Shown piece after piece: positions 31,083-42,350 of a stretch of DNA of 64,000 nt. The position numbers were made by a program, and so were the translations under genes. Source of the DNA: Candidatus Endomicrobiellum mastotermitis. Its GTDB lineage: Bacteria > Elusimicrobiota > Endomicrobiia > Endomicrobiales > Endomicrobiaceae. Under the pieces are notes generated by a model that made no database searches, was not told the origin of the DNA, and saw only the letters and a program-made list of their open reading frames with translations. Position 1 is the stretch's first letter; each line of letters starts with the position of its first letter. The stretch covers positions 38,769 through 102,768 of the forward strand of contig JAISTT010000012.1 in the NCBI GenBank assembly GCA_031272445.1, read 5' to 3'.

Positions 31083-31595
31083 TTAATCCCAAACTATTTT
31101 TTCTTCTTTATCAACTACAATTTTTTTTGTAGCGTATACATCTTTTATTATTTCTTGAGGTCTAAACCATAACTTGACTTCCCTTTCAGCTTCCAGTAAA
31201 TCAGAAGAGCAATGTACAACATTTTCATACATACCTTTAGTTGTTATCCTACCATATGCACCTCTAATAGATAAAGGATCTGCTTCCTCTGGATTTGTTA
31301 TTCCTATAACTTTTCTAGTTCTGGCAATGGCATCCTCTCCTTGATACACAAACGCTAGCACTCTATCATAAGGCTCACCATATACTTTGCCTTGAATATA
31401 ATCTAAAAGTTCATCAAAAAACGGCTTATTCTTAAGCTGATAATAATGCATCTCAGCCAACTTTCTACTCACTTTAACCACTTTTGCACCTATTATAGCC
31501 ATTCTTAATTGAGAAAGTTTATCCAAAATATTTCCTACTAAAGATCTCCTAACCCCATCTGGTTTAATCAGAATCAAAAGCTGCTCAGTTGCCAT
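31083..31595 (-). CDS. ndk: Nucleoside diphosphate kinase
   Basis: QLLILIKPDGVRRSLVG; NVVHCSSDLLEAEREVKLWF active-site region. Confidence 0.93.
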   Translation of the reverse strand: MATEQLLILIKPDGVRRSLVGNILDKLSQLRMAIIGAKVVKVSRKLAEMHYYQLKNKPFFDELLDYIQGKVYGEPYDRVLAFVYQGEDAIARTRKVIGITNPEEADPLSIRGAYGRITTKGMYENVVHCSSDLLEAEREVKLWFRPQEIIKDVYATKKIVVDKEEKIVWD

Positions 31596-32367
31596 TTTTC
31601 CATATCTTTTTAAAACACTTTTTTTTAAAACCTTCCAATGACTTTAATATATAATTGCATACACCAGAAAGAATATACATAAAAAATAATATAAAGATAC
31701 TATTAATAATATTCTGCACAAATATACATATGAAAAGCAATACTAAAACCAAAAAATTGAATATCTTATAGTGAGAAAATTTTAATTTCTTAAAAGAAGC
31801 ATATGGAATATTTGAAACCATAAGCAAAGACAAAATTATCATTATAACAGGCATCATATTTAGTAATAAAGGTATACTCTTAATCAAAATTGGAGCCGTC
31901 TTAAATGTTAAAGAGTAAATAGATAATTCATAGCTTAATACAAAAGATACTAATAATCCTGCCGAAGCGGGTGTCGGTAAGCCCATAAAAAAACTATGTA
32001 CAACACCGTCTTGAGTCATAACATTAAATTTTGCAAGTCGTAACGCACTACACAAAACAAACAACACAGCAATCAGCACACCAATTTTATCTAAATCATT
32101 TAAAACAAGCTGATACATCATAATTGAAGGAGCAATCCCAAACGAAACTAAGTCACTTAAAGAATCTAATTGAACACCAAAATCACTTGTTGTATTTGTT
32201 ATCCTAGCTATTCTTCCATCCATCATATCAAAAGCTATGGCGAGTATAAGGAGCCATGATGCTTTTAAAAAATTCCCATCCATCACCGATATTATTGATA
32301 GACAACCACAAATTATATTTCCACATGTAAAAAAACTCGCTACACCTTTTTTAAATCTCTTAGTCAT
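31585..32367 (-). CDS. pssA: CDP-diacylglycerol--serine O-phosphatidyltransferase
   Basis: CDP-alcohol phosphatidyltransferase motif DMMDGRIARITNTTSDFGVQLDSLSDLVSFG. Confidence 0.95.
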   Translation of the reverse strand: MTKRFKKGVASFFTCGNIICGCLSIISVMDGNFLKASWLLILAIAFDMMDGRIARITNTTSDFGVQLDSLSDLVSFGIAPSIMMYQLVLNDLDKIGVLIAVLFVLCSALRLAKFNVMTQDGVVHSFFMGLPTPASAGLLVSFVLSYELSIYSLTFKTAPILIKSIPLLLNMMPVIMIILSLLMVSNIPYASFKKLKFSHYKIFNFLVLVLLFICIFVQNIINSIFILFFMYILSGVCNYILKSLEGFKKKCFKKIWKNGN

Positions 32368-32382
32368 AATATCACTCTTTCT

Positions 32383-33003
32383 CTAATAATTTAAAGTTGC
32401 AAAAACTGTAACACCAGCTACAACTTTATCACCCAATTTCACTCTAACATTAGCAGTTTTAGGCATATGCAAATCAACCTGAGAACTAAATTTTATCATT
32501 CCTATTTTATCACCACATTTTAAAACATCACCAGATTTTACCCATGAAACACATCTTCTCGCAAGAATTCCTGCTATCTGTTTAACAAAAAACTTTCCAC
32601 TTTCATTTTCTATAGTTATAATATTTTGTTCATTAACTATATGAGCCTGAGGCTTCATAGCTCTTAAAAATTTTCCAGGCTTATATTCAACATTTACAAC
32701 TTTTCCAGCAACTGGTGAACGCTGCAAATGCACATCCAGAACAGATAAAAATACCCTTACAACTTTGTCATTTTCAGTCTCACCTACTTCCAAAACAGTT
32801 CCACTACATGGAGAAAGTATTAAATTATCACCTTTTGTTATCTGCACCTTAGGGTCTCTAAAAAAATAGATACAAAATAACGAAATTAAAACGCATAAAG
32901 CTCCTATTATTATAGAAACCCTACTTTTGCCTATACTAAGCAACGCTAAACCTAGAATGAGCGAAACTCCAATAAATAAGTAACCTTCCTTTAAAATCTT
33001 CAT
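32383..33003 (-). CDS. psd: Phosphatidylserine decarboxylase proenzyme
   Basis: SPCSGTV...VFLSVLDVHLQRSPVAGKV; LGMIKFSSQVDLHMP-type GxS autocleavage region; adjacent to pssA. Confidence 0.92.
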   Translation of the reverse strand: MKILKEGYLFIGVSLILGLALLSIGKSRVSIIIGALCVLISLFCIYFFRDPKVQITKGDNLILSPCSGTVLEVGETENDKVVRVFLSVLDVHLQRSPVAGKVVNVEYKPGKFLRAMKPQAHIVNEQNIITIENESGKFFVKQIAGILARRCVSWVKSGDVLKCGDKIGMIKFSSQVDLHMPKTANVRVKLGDKVVAGVTVFATLNY

Positions 33004-33183
33004 TTTTATGAAATTATTCTAATAAAAATTTGACTTGATGTCAAAATTTACAAAAATCGATCTACCAGCAAGAGATAGAGATAAGAAACGAAAATAACTT
33101 AAACTCAACCACCTCTATATAACTGTAAAAAACAATACCTTCATTTAATTTCACATAAAATAGTTTTCAAGATTTTTAAATTT

Positions 33184-34342
33184 TTAATGACTACTTTCAT
33201 CAATGTTCACAACATATTTTTCACTATTACTTTTTCTCAATTTCCATGACAAATACGCACTTATAAACTCATCGATCCTTCCATCTATAATTAAATCTAA
33301 ACGTGATGTTTCGTATCCTGTCCTGTGATCTTTTACAAGTTGATAAGGCATAAAAATATAAGAACGTATTTGACTACCCCACTCTATAGAGCCTTTTTCA
33401 TTATAATGTTTTTCATATTTAGCACGTTGCTTTTCACGTTCAAATTCATAAAGTCTAGCTTTTAAAAGTTCCATTGCAGTGACTCTATTTTTTATTTGTG
33501 AACGATCATTTTGTGATTGAACTATTATCCCTGTCGGTAAATGAGTAATTCTCACTGCTGAATCTGTCTTATTTATATGTTGACCTCCCGCTCCAGAAGA
33601 TCTATAAGTATCAATTCTTACATCCTTATCCTCTATAGTTATACTAATGTTATCTGTTGCCGCAGCTATGACATCAACGGAACTAAATGAAGTATGTCTT
33701 CTTTTATTTGAATCAAATGGAGAAATTCTAACGAGTCTATGAACACCTATTTCTGATTGCAAAAAGCCATAAGCATAATCGCCTTTTATTATCATCGTTA
33801 TACTTTTTATTCCAACTTCATCACCATATAAAATATCTACGACTTCTATTCCAAAACCTTTATCCTCAGCCCATCTGGAATACATTCTAGTTAACATTTG
33901 TACCCAATCGCAAGATTCTGTTCCACCAGCCCCAGCGTGTATAGACATAATTGCATCACTCTTGTCGTGTTCATCATCAAGTTTCATTTTAGTTTCAAAA
34001 GCTAATAGTTCTTTTTCAAGTCTCTTGCTGCAATCTTCAATATCTTTTAAAAGACCTTCATCATTTTCATATCTAGCAAGATCTCTTAAATCGATCAAAT
34101 CGCTAACACGAGTATTCAAATCGTGCCACGACCGACAAGTACTATTTAAAACATCAAGTTCAGTTATAATTTTTTTTGCTTTATTTTTATCGCTCCAAAA
34201 GTTAGAACTTAACATTTCAATTTCAAGTTTCTTAATTTGACACTCTTTTGAATCAATATCAAAGAAACCCCCTTAATGCATCTATCATTCTTTTTTGTTT
34301 CTCAAGCATTTCGCAAGCCTTCTCATTGATTGCATAATTCAC
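33184..34342 (-). CDS. prfB: Peptide chain release factor 2, with +1 programmed frameshift
   Basis: GGQHINKTDSAVRITHLPTG (GGQ) in the long ORF; 5' part in another frame joined at AGG GGG TTT CTT TGA (34259-34273). Start uncertain: GTG 34342, TTG 34345 or ATG 34309. Confidence 0.92.
34259..34273 (-). promoter_or_regulatory. prfB autoregulatory +1 frameshift element
   Basis: Minus strand AGGGGG TTT CTT TGA T: Shine-Dalgarno-like stimulator, CTT slippery codon, in-frame TGA; shift restores RGFL|DIDSKECQIKKLEIEMLSSNFW. Confidence 0.93.
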
Positions 34343-34438
34343 CAATAAATCGTAAAGTTCAACCTATAAAAGTTTAATCGCGTTATAGCATATTATGATG
34401 TAAATTATATGTGACTGTCAGCTCGACTCAGTAGAATA

Positions 34439-35989
34439 CTATATTTTAATTTTACCAAAAACAACAAAACTCAATCTTAGCAACACCGAACATAAAAACA
34501 AAATAGCACATAATCCCACAAATAAATCACCGTATTTTGTATAAAAAGTTTTAAAATCATTTTGAAAGAATTTACCAACAAGCAAAATCTCTTTTGACGG
34601 CAAAGTCTTTCCGACAATTATACCCGACGCTTCAATGATCCCAGAAATTCCAGAATTCGCAGATACTATAACAGATTTACGGTTTTCAATCGCTCTAAAC
34701 ACATTCATTATAAAATGTTGATATGGCGCAGCTGTATCAAAAAACCATGCATCGTTCGTATGGTTTGTAAAAACTTTTGCTCCTAAAAGAGCAAATCTTC
34801 TTGAAATACTCGGTAAAAAATTTTCAGAACATATAGTTGATCCTACACTTATTTTATTATTGTTAAAAACTTCAGTATCCTCACCTTTTGTTAAATCACT
34901 CATTTGAGTTAAAACACCAAAAAATTTTGAAAATAAAGCTTTAAACGGAATAAACTCTCCAAAAACTACAAGATGATTCTTCTTATGTACAGCTCTACAG
35001 TCGCCGTCTTCAAAAGCTAAAACAACATTAAAGTACCTATTTTTTTCATCAGCATAAAAAGAACCAATAATATTAACCCCTCCAGCAACATTTGTTATTT
35101 GCTTTGCACTATTGCATAAATATTCATCTTTATTAATAAAACCTGCAAATACAGTTTCTGGCCACACTACTAGATCAGCCCTAATCTTAGAGATTTCAAA
35201 AGCATACTTTTTAAGATTAAACAAAACACTACTTATATAATCTATATCCCATTTTTTATATTGATCTACATTTGGTTGTACAACAGCGACGGTAAATTCT
35301 TGATTACCAAAGGATCTGAACTTGTTAGCTCTTATTAGTCCAAATATTGAAAACCCAACAATAAGCAGTAAAACCGTAAATAGATATAAATTATTACACT
35401 CTAAATTTTCTTCCTCCCTTAAAAGCCAAAAATAAAGACATAAATTACAAAATATTATCAAAAAAGATACGCCATATACACCAGTAAATTCAGCTATTTG
35501 TATAATTTCAGTAAATTTAAATTGAGAATAACCAATAAGCATCCAAGGAAAACCAGTAAGCAAATATGTTCTTACATACTCAAGTAAAATCCATACACAA
35601 GAAGCAAAAAAAGCCAAAAGAATATTTGAATAAAAAATATTTTTTAGAATGTTCTTTGAAATCAAGAGATTTAGGCATAAACTCCATATCCCCCAGTATA
35701 ACGCAAGATATGTCCACAAAGCACAAGATGCAATTATAGCCTGCATATAAGAGCTAGTGCTAAAGTGAAGTATTGGGATAAGCCAGTAAAGTCCTGTCAT
35801 ATTGAAAACAAAACCAGAAAGAAAACCATAAGAAAAGGAACTTTTCCATTTCGTTTTCATCAACACAAAAATCATAGGTATAAAAGCTACCCATATCAAA
35901 AAAAACAAATTTACTTTAGGGAATGCAGATGCACTTAAGAATCCTGTAATAACACAAAGTGCAATCCTTTTATAATCTAGTTTCATCAA
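34439..35989 (-). CDS. lnt: Apolipoprotein N-acyltransferase
   Basis: TM-rich N-terminus plus nitrilase domain (VVWPETVFAGF, KNHLVVFGEFIPF, STICSENF, FTNHTNDAWF). Confidence 0.93.
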   Translation of the reverse strand: MMKLDYKRIALCVITGFLSASAFPKVNLFFLIWVAFIPMIFVLMKTKWKSSFSYGFLSGFVFNMTGLYWLIPILHFSTSSYMQAIIASCALWTYLALYWGIWSLCLNLLISKNILKNIFYSNILLAFFASCVWILLEYVRTYLLTGFPWMLIGYSQFKFTEIIQIAEFTGVYGVSFLIIFCNLCLYFWLLREEENLECNNLYLFTVLLLIVGFSIFGLIRANKFRSFGNQEFTVAVVQPNVDQYKKWDIDYISSVLFNLKKYAFEISKIRADLVVWPETVFAGFINKDEYLCNSAKQITNVAGGVNIIGSFYADEKNRYFNVVLAFEDGDCRAVHKKNHLVVFGEFIPFKALFSKFFGVLTQMSDLTKGEDTEVFNNNKISVGSTICSENFLPSISRRFALLGAKVFTNHTNDAWFFDTAAPYQHFIMNVFRAIENRKSVIVSANSGISGIIEASGIIVGKTLPSKEILLVGKFFQNDFKTFYTKYGDLFVGLCAILFLCSVLLRLSFVVFGKIKI

Positions 35990-36017
35990 TTAAAAACACC
36001 TATGCAACCAACTTATC

Positions 36018-38639
36018 CTAAGATATACCACAACATCTTTTATACTTTTTGCCACTTCCACAAGGACACAGATCATTCCTCCCTATTTTTATTTTGCTTA
36101 AATCTTTGTTACATTCGTCCTGTTTATCAAGTCTGTTTTTCTCAAAATTAAAGTTTATTTTATCAGGTTTATTAAAGTCCTGTGATTTTGCTACTTCGTG
36201 TAGTTTTGTATCAATCTGAATCTTAAATATATATTCTATTGTGTTTTCCCTTATTCTTTTCATCATAGATTCAAACAAGACAAAGGACTCTTTCTGGTAT
36301 TCAATTTTTGGATCTTTTTGAGCATACACTCTATAACCAATACCGTGCTTTAGTTGGTCAAGTTCATATAAATGATCTTTCCATGAAGAATCTATCATTT
36401 GTAAGAATATCATCCTTTGCAATTTAACCATAACTTCTGATGTAAGCTGCTCTTGTCTTTTATCATAAACTCTAAGAATTTCTTCAAATATATTAGATTG
36501 AACAATCTCTTTATTCATAAAATTCATTTCATTTTTATTTTTAATTTCATACTCAATACCAAAAGTCTTGAGTAACCATGCTTTTATATTCGCCCAGTCC
36601 CATTCTTCACAATATTTCCCAACAGTCCATAATGAAACTTTTTCTTTAACAGATTCATATATCATATCTTTAATTGCAGTTGTTAAATCCTCACCATCAA
36701 GAATTTCGTTTCTTAATCCATAAACTGCTTCTCTTTGTTTATTTATAACGTTATCAAAGTCTATAAGCTGTCTTCTTATGTCAAAATTCATACCTTCAAC
36801 TTTTCTTTGTGCACTTTCTACAGCTTTTGATATCCAAGGATGCTGAAGATCTTCTCCTTCTTTTAACCCAAGCTTCTGCATTACATTAGACATTTTATCA
36901 GAACCAAAAAGACGCATAAGCTCATCCTCCATAGAAAGAAAAAACCTAGAAGATCCAGGATCGCCCTGTCTTCCTGCACGACCTCTTAATTGATTGTCTA
37001 TTCTTCGTGATTCGTGTCTTTCCGTGCCTATTATGTGAAGTCCACCATATTTTTTAACCTCTTCGTTTTGAGTTGGGACACCTTTACCAAGAACAATATC
37101 TGTTCCTCTACCGGCCATATTCGTTGCTATAGTAACCGCACCTTTAACACCAGCTCTAGCAATGATTTGTGCTTCAAGTTCATGATACTTAGCATTCAAA
37201 ATTTGATGAGGAATCCCTTTTCTTCTAAGCATTGTCGCAACTTTTTCAGATTTTTCTATTGACCTCGTTCCTACAAGAACAGGTTGACCTCTTTTCCATA
37301 GAGACTCAATCTCAACTATTATGGCATTATACTTCTCTTTTTCAGTCCTGTATATAACGTCAGGATAGTCTTTTCTTACCATGGGATTGTTTGTCGGGAC
37401 ATCAACAACAACAAGTTTATAAATTTCCCAAAATTCAGCAGATTCAGTCGAAGCAGTTCCCGTCATACCCGCGATTTTTTTATACATTCTAAAAAAATTC
37501 TGAAATGTTATTGTTGCAAGTGTTTGATTTTCATCTGCAATTCTCAAGTTTTCTTTTGCCTCAATTGCCTGATGAAGTCCATCAGACCACCTCCTTCCAG
37601 GCATAAGTCTTCCTGTAAACTCATCCACAATAACAACTTCTCCTTCTTTTATAACATATTCAACATCTCTATGATATAAACTACGTGCTCTTATAGCCTG
37701 CGTTACATGATGCACCCATTCAGACTGCAAATCATCATAAATATCTTTTAATCCAAGCATTTTTTCAGCTTTCTGAACACCTTGCTCTGTTAAAGTAACA
37801 GAATGGTTTTTTTCGTCAACAGTATAATCATAACCTCTCGTTAAATCAATACCCTCATATTTTGCTTTTATTTCTTCATTTTCGCTAACTTTCCTACCAA
37901 TAAGATTAGAGACAATTCTATTCGACACATAATACTTATCAGTTGATTGTTCAACCGCACCGGCAATGATAAGAGGTGTCCTTGCCTCATCTATTAAAAT
38001 CGAATCAACTTCATCTATAATCGCATAATTCAAAGGACGAAGAACTCTATCTTCTTTTGTAACAACCATATTATCTCTCAAATAATCAAAGCCTAGTTCA
38101 TTATTAGTCACGTAAGTTACATCACATCTATAAGCTATTTTTCTATCTTCATTTTTTGTATCATGCCCCACATTGCCAACTGTAAGACCTAGTTTTTCAT
38201 AAATTACACCCATCCACTCCCTGTCTCTTTTAGCAAGATAATCATTTACAGTTACTATATGCACACCTTTCTGAGGTAAAGCATTAAGATATGCCGCAAG
38301 AGTGGCAACTAGAGTTTTACCCTCGCCAGTTTTCATCTCAGCAATTTTACCTTTATGCAGAACATATCCACCTATTATTTGCACGTCAAAATGTCTTAGG
38401 CCTATTGTTCTTAATGAAGCCTCTCTAACACAGGCAAAAGCCTCAGGCAAAATATCATCAAGAGTTTCTCCTTTAGAGAGACGCATTCTAAACTCAAGAG
38501 TTTTTGATTTTAATTCATAATCTGAAAGTTTTTTTATATGAGTTTCAAAATTGTTTACCTTTTCTACTATAGGCTTAATAGCCCTTACATCTCTTTTGTT
38601 TTGAGATCCAAAAATGGCATTCAAAATATTTTTTAACAT
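36018..38639 (-). CDS. secA: Preprotein translocase subunit SecA
   Basis: GEGKTLVATLAAYLNAL; DEVDSILIDEARTPLIIAG; C-terminal NDLCPCGSGKKYKRCCG. Confidence 0.98.
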   Translation of the reverse strand: MLKNILNAIFGSQNKRDVRAIKPIVEKVNNFETHIKKLSDYELKSKTLEFRMRLSKGETLDDILPEAFACVREASLRTIGLRHFDVQIIGGYVLHKGKIAEMKTGEGKTLVATLAAYLNALPQKGVHIVTVNDYLAKRDREWMGVIYEKLGLTVGNVGHDTKNEDRKIAYRCDVTYVTNNELGFDYLRDNMVVTKEDRVLRPLNYAIIDEVDSILIDEARTPLIIAGAVEQSTDKYYVSNRIVSNLIGRKVSENEEIKAKYEGIDLTRGYDYTVDEKNHSVTLTEQGVQKAEKMLGLKDIYDDLQSEWVHHVTQAIRARSLYHRDVEYVIKEGEVVIVDEFTGRLMPGRRWSDGLHQAIEAKENLRIADENQTLATITFQNFFRMYKKIAGMTGTASTESAEFWEIYKLVVVDVPTNNPMVRKDYPDVIYRTEKEKYNAIIVEIESLWKRGQPVLVGTRSIEKSEKVATMLRRKGIPHQILNAKYHELEAQIIARAGVKGAVTIATNMAGRGTDIVLGKGVPTQNEEVKKYGGLHIIGTERHESRRIDNQLRGRAGRQGDPGSSRFFLSMEDELMRLFGSDKMSNVMQKLGLKEGEDLQHPWISKAVESAQRKVEGMNFDIRRQLIDFDNVINKQREAVYGLRNEILDGEDLTTAIKDMIYESVKEKVSLWTVGKYCEEWDWANIKAWLLKTFGIEYEIKNKNEMNFMNKEIVQSNIFEEILRVYDKRQEQLTSEVMVKLQRMIFLQMIDSSWKDHLYELDQLKHGIGYRVYAQKDPKIEYQKESFVLFESMMKRIRENTIEYIFKIQIDTKLHEVAKSQDFNKPDKINFNFEKNRLDKQDECNKDLSKIKIGRNDLCPCGSGKKYKRCCGIS

Positions 38640-38820
38640 CTAATTACCACCGCATTTTATATTTATTAAGTAAATTAAGCAAGGAAAATAAGACTCTATA
38701 ATTCGTCTAAATCATTTACAATTACTAAAGACATAAAGAAGATTTTTTCCTGTACTTCTATTTATGTTATACGGAGAATCAATAATATTTATTTAAAAAG
38801 ACTTAAAAACAAATTTCTTA

Positions 38821-39903
38821 TTAAACAAATCTTGAAGCAACATGGTTAAAAATAAAAACACACTCTTTAGCAAGCTTTATTCTACCGTCTTTTATTTTCA
38901 ATGTTTTATCCTCCAAACATTCTAAAAGTACATTATAATATCTAGGTTTTTTAAAACACCTAATATCTAATCCTTCATCTAAAAGCCTTAGACCCAATAT
39001 AATAGTCTCCATCTCATAAACTCTATCGTCAATATACTCATTTTCAACTTCAGCACCATAACCACTTCTTAATAAGTCTATATATTTACCAACATCTTCA
39101 ACATTTTTGTATCTTTTTCTCTTAAAGTATCCTGCAGCTCCAGCGCCAAGACCCACATATTCAAAATTACGCCAACAATTCATGTTATGCAAAGATTCTC
39201 TATTTTGTTTAGACCAATTTGAAATCTCATAATGACTATATCCACTACTCGCCAAAATTTCCACAACTTGATCATACATATTCCTTTGAACGTTATCACA
39301 TGTAACAATATTGCTTCCATAAAACCGAGTATTTTCCTCTATTGTTAAAGGATATAGAGACAAATGTTCACTATCAAAAACTAAGGTTTTTTTTATAGTC
39401 CGTTTCCAATCTTTTAACGTTTGATTTGGCAAGCCGTATATTAAGTCAATATTTATATTGTCAAAATTTTCCCTTCTCGCCATATCGTAAACATAGCAAA
39501 AAGTTTTAAAATCGTGCATCCTACCCAAAAATTTTAGAGATACATCTTCAACAGATTGAAGTCCTATACTCAATCTATTTACTCCAATTTCTCTAAGAAA
39601 ATGCAATTTTTCTCTCGAAGCCGACTCAGGGTTCAACTCAAATGTAAATTCTCTAACTTTTGACAAGTCAAAAATCTTATACAATGATTGTAAAACTTTT
39701 TGCAACTGTCTTAAAGACAAAACTGATGGCGTTCCGCCACCTACATACACTGAGTCTACTTTTCTATTCTTAAATTTTACTGCATGTTTTAGCAAAGCGT
39801 GAATATACTTGTTCGCCAAAATATCATTATATTGCACAGAAAAAAAATTACAGTAAAAACACTTCTGTCTACAAAAAGGCACATGAATATACAAACCCCT
39901 CAT
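38821..39903 (-). CDS. hemW: HemW-like radical SAM protein
   Basis: YIHVPFCRQKCFYCNFFS; VYVGGGTPS; INIDLIYGLPNQT. Confidence 0.93.
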   Translation of the reverse strand: MRGLYIHVPFCRQKCFYCNFFSVQYNDILANKYIHALLKHAVKFKNRKVDSVYVGGGTPSVLSLRQLQKVLQSLYKIFDLSKVREFTFELNPESASREKLHFLREIGVNRLSIGLQSVEDVSLKFLGRMHDFKTFCYVYDMARRENFDNINIDLIYGLPNQTLKDWKRTIKKTLVFDSEHLSLYPLTIEENTRFYGSNIVTCDNVQRNMYDQVVEILASSGYSHYEISNWSKQNRESLHNMNCWRNFEYVGLGAGAAGYFKRKRYKNVEDVGKYIDLLRSGYGAEVENEYIDDRVYEMETIILGLRLLDEGLDIRCFKKPRYYNVLLECLEDKTLKIKDGRIKLAKECVFIFNHVASRFV

Positions 39904-39945
39904 AGCACTTTTATAATTGCTTTAAAGGTAAATATTTTATAAAAC

Positions 39946-40875
39946 TTACTTATCATCCGAAGCTACTTTTTCTAACTTAGGAGTATCTTTAAAGAGTTCC
40001 GCTATACCGCCAAGTGAAGCCGTAACTCCAGCAGTTTCCAATGGCAAAAAAACTTTTGTCGCCTGCCCATCAGCAACTTTCCCAAGCGCTTCAAGATATT
40101 TAATGGCAATAAGATCATTTGTAGGCTTACCCTCATGTATTGCATTATATACCACTTCAATTTTATATTTTTCAGCCTCTGCAACTTTTCTTATAGCTTC
40201 AGCTGCACCGATAGCTTCCAAAACTTGTTTTTCTTTTACAGCTTCTGCATCAAGAATAACAGCTTGTTTTGCACCTTCAGCTTTAAGAATTGCTGCCTGT
40301 CTTAAACCCTCTGCTTCTAAAATATTTGCTCTCTTTTCCCTTTCAGCTTTCATTTGTTTAGACATAGCATCTGTGATATCCCTAGGAGGATCTATCTTCT
40401 GTATTTCAACTCTTGTGACTTTTACCCCCCATTTATCAGTAGCTTCATCCATTACAACTCTCAACTGGGCATTTATTTTTTCCCTGGATGTAAGCGTGCT
40501 ATCTAACTCCATATCACCAATTACATTTCTCAAATTTGTTTGTGCAAGTTTTAAAGCAGCTAGTGCAAAGTTTTCAATGTTATAAACAACTTTCACGGGA
40601 TCAGTAACCTGGAAATAAATAATAGCATCCACGATTACAGAAACATTATCTTTAGTAATAACACTTTGTGGAGGAACATCAATGACTCGTTCTCTCATAT
40701 CAACTCTTAATATTCTTTGAAACATCGGAACTATAACATTTGCTCCGGAATTCCTCGTCCCCGTATATTTACCCAAAGTTTCAACAAGTCCCTTTTCATA
40801 TTGCCTTATTATTTTTATAGAATTCGCTACAAAAATAATTGCAAAAACCACAACCACCAAAATAAGTGTCAACAT
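39946..40875 (-). CDS. SPFH/stomatin-like (paraslipin) membrane protein
   Basis: [38 protein letters not shown] domain and long coiled coil; followed by NfeD. Confidence 0.93.
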   Translation of the reverse strand: MLTLILVVVVFAIIFVANSIKIIRQYEKGLVETLGKYTGTRNSGANVIVPMFQRILRVDMRERVIDVPPQSVITKDNVSVIVDAIIYFQVTDPVKVVYNIENFALAALKLAQTNLRNVIGDMELDSTLTSREKINAQLRVVMDEATDKWGVKVTRVEIQKIDPPRDITDAMSKQMKAEREKRANILEAEGLRQAAILKAEGAKQAVILDAEAVKEKQVLEAIGAAEAIRKVAEAEKYKIEVVYNAIHEGKPTNDLIAIKYLEALGKVADGQATKVFLPLETAGVTASLGGIAELFKDTPKLEKVASDDK

Positions 40876-40929
40876 ATGAACCTCCTTTTTTTTATATTGA
40901 TAAATATTAACATTTAATAATTTTATTCA

Positions 40930-41373
40930 TTAATTTGTCACACATTTTTTTACTATAAGCGTCGTTCCACTAACACCCTCTATTCTCACTCTTTCCCCTA
41001 CTTCAACCTCTATATTTGATTTAGCCCTCCATACCTCACCCAAAACTTTTACAAAACCAGACTTCAAAGGAGTCACTCTTTCAAGGACCATAGCATCTTC
41101 TCCTATAAGAGCATCCACATTAGAATTTATCATCTTAGACTTACATAAAATTTTTTTCAATACGGGTCTTATAAAATATATAGACACTATAGAAGTAACC
41201 GCAAAAACAGTAAATTCAATCAAATCCGAAATATTAAAGTAAGATATTAATGCCGCAAATGTAGAACCTATGGAAAAACAAAAAAAGAAAAAAAATGATT
41301 GTATAATCATCTCAAAAACCATAAGTGTAACAGAAATTATAAGCCAAACAATCCAAGTCATAATATCCTCCAA
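40930..41373 (-). CDS. NfeD-family membrane protein
   Basis: TM helices and C-terminal OB-fold (LIGEDAMVLERVTPLKSGFVKVLGEVWRAKS). Confidence 0.9.
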   Translation of the reverse strand: MEDIMTWIVWLIISVTLMVFEMIIQSFFFFFCFSIGSTFAALISYFNISDLIEFTVFAVTSIVSIYFIRPVLKKILCKSKMINSNVDALIGEDAMVLERVTPLKSGFVKVLGEVWRAKSNIEVEVGERVRIEGVSGTTLIVKKCVTN

Positions 41374-42143
41374 CGTTTAATTGGCCAGTATAAGAACAAC
41401 GCCTTGCCTTTCACATACTTGTCAGATAAGGGTCCCCAAAACCGCGAATCAAAAGAGAAGTCCCTATTATCACCCATCATCATATAATGCCCCTTAGGAA
41501 CAATTACTGGTCCAAAATTATCTCTCACAAAAATCGCTGGAATTGAGACAAATTTGCCTTGTTCCCAAGCTCGCTGATATTTTTTCATATTATTAAATAA
41601 ATCAATTTTTTGAAAAATAGAAGGATCATTAAAAATCGCATAAGGATCATCAACACATATTCCATTTACAAAAAGTACCTTATCTTTTATCTTAACCTCA
41701 TCTCCTGCGATAGCCACACATCTTTTTATATAATCTTTTCTTATTCCTCCCCATATACGTCCATCTCTTTCGTAAATATCTGAAGCTTCAGGAGGAGATT
41801 GAAAAACAACTATATCACCCCTCTTAATATCTTTTAAAGCAGCGAATCGTTTTCCATTACTGGAAAAAGGAACATGAAACCCATAAATAAATTTATTTAC
41901 AAAAAGATGATCACCCTCAAGAAAAGTATTTCTCATACTACCAGATGGAATTTTAAAAGCCTGTACAAAAAAAAACATAATAAAAGAAGCCATTATAAGA
42001 GCGAACCAAAACGTATCTATCAAAGAATAGACTTTTTTAAAACACTTTTGCAACAACGGATCTTTAAAATACTTTTTTACTGCAAGCATTAATGTAGCCA
42101 TAATAAAAAGAGTACAACCGGCAAGAAAAAGCTTAATCTCCAC
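41358..42143 (-). CDS. lepB: Signal peptidase I
   Basis: QAFKIPSGSMRNTFLEGDHLFVNK; KRCVAIAGDEVKIKD; MMGDNRDFSFDSRFWG. Confidence 0.95.
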   Translation of the reverse strand: MEIKLFLAGCTLFIMATLMLAVKKYFKDPLLQKCFKKVYSLIDTFWFALIMASFIMFFFVQAFKIPSGSMRNTFLEGDHLFVNKFIYGFHVPFSSNGKRFAALKDIKRGDIVVFQSPPEASDIYERDGRIWGGIRKDYIKRCVAIAGDEVKIKDKVLFVNGICVDDPYAIFNDPSIFQKIDLFNNMKKYQRAWEQGKFVSIPAIFVRDNFGPVIVPKGHYMMMGDNRDFSFDSRFWGPLSDKYVKGKALFLYWPIKRWRIL

Positions 42144-42350
42144 AACTACACACTACCTCCCTACTTTTATCAAAAATTTCAAAAATAGTACAAACCCATG
42201 CCATGTATGTGATACTCTAGAATCGCTTATTATTAACGTTATAAGATTATGAGTAATGTTAAAGTCAACTATAAAAGTTTAACATCAACTTTTTTACATA
42301 TACCATATGTAAAAACAAGTTCAATAACACAAGAGTAAAATTAAGTTTAT

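Noticed and set aside
40103-40585. 160-aa plus-strand ORF
   Set aside because: Wholly antisense to the well-supported SPFH gene; Ser/Ala/Ile-rich composition is typical of an antisense shadow frame.
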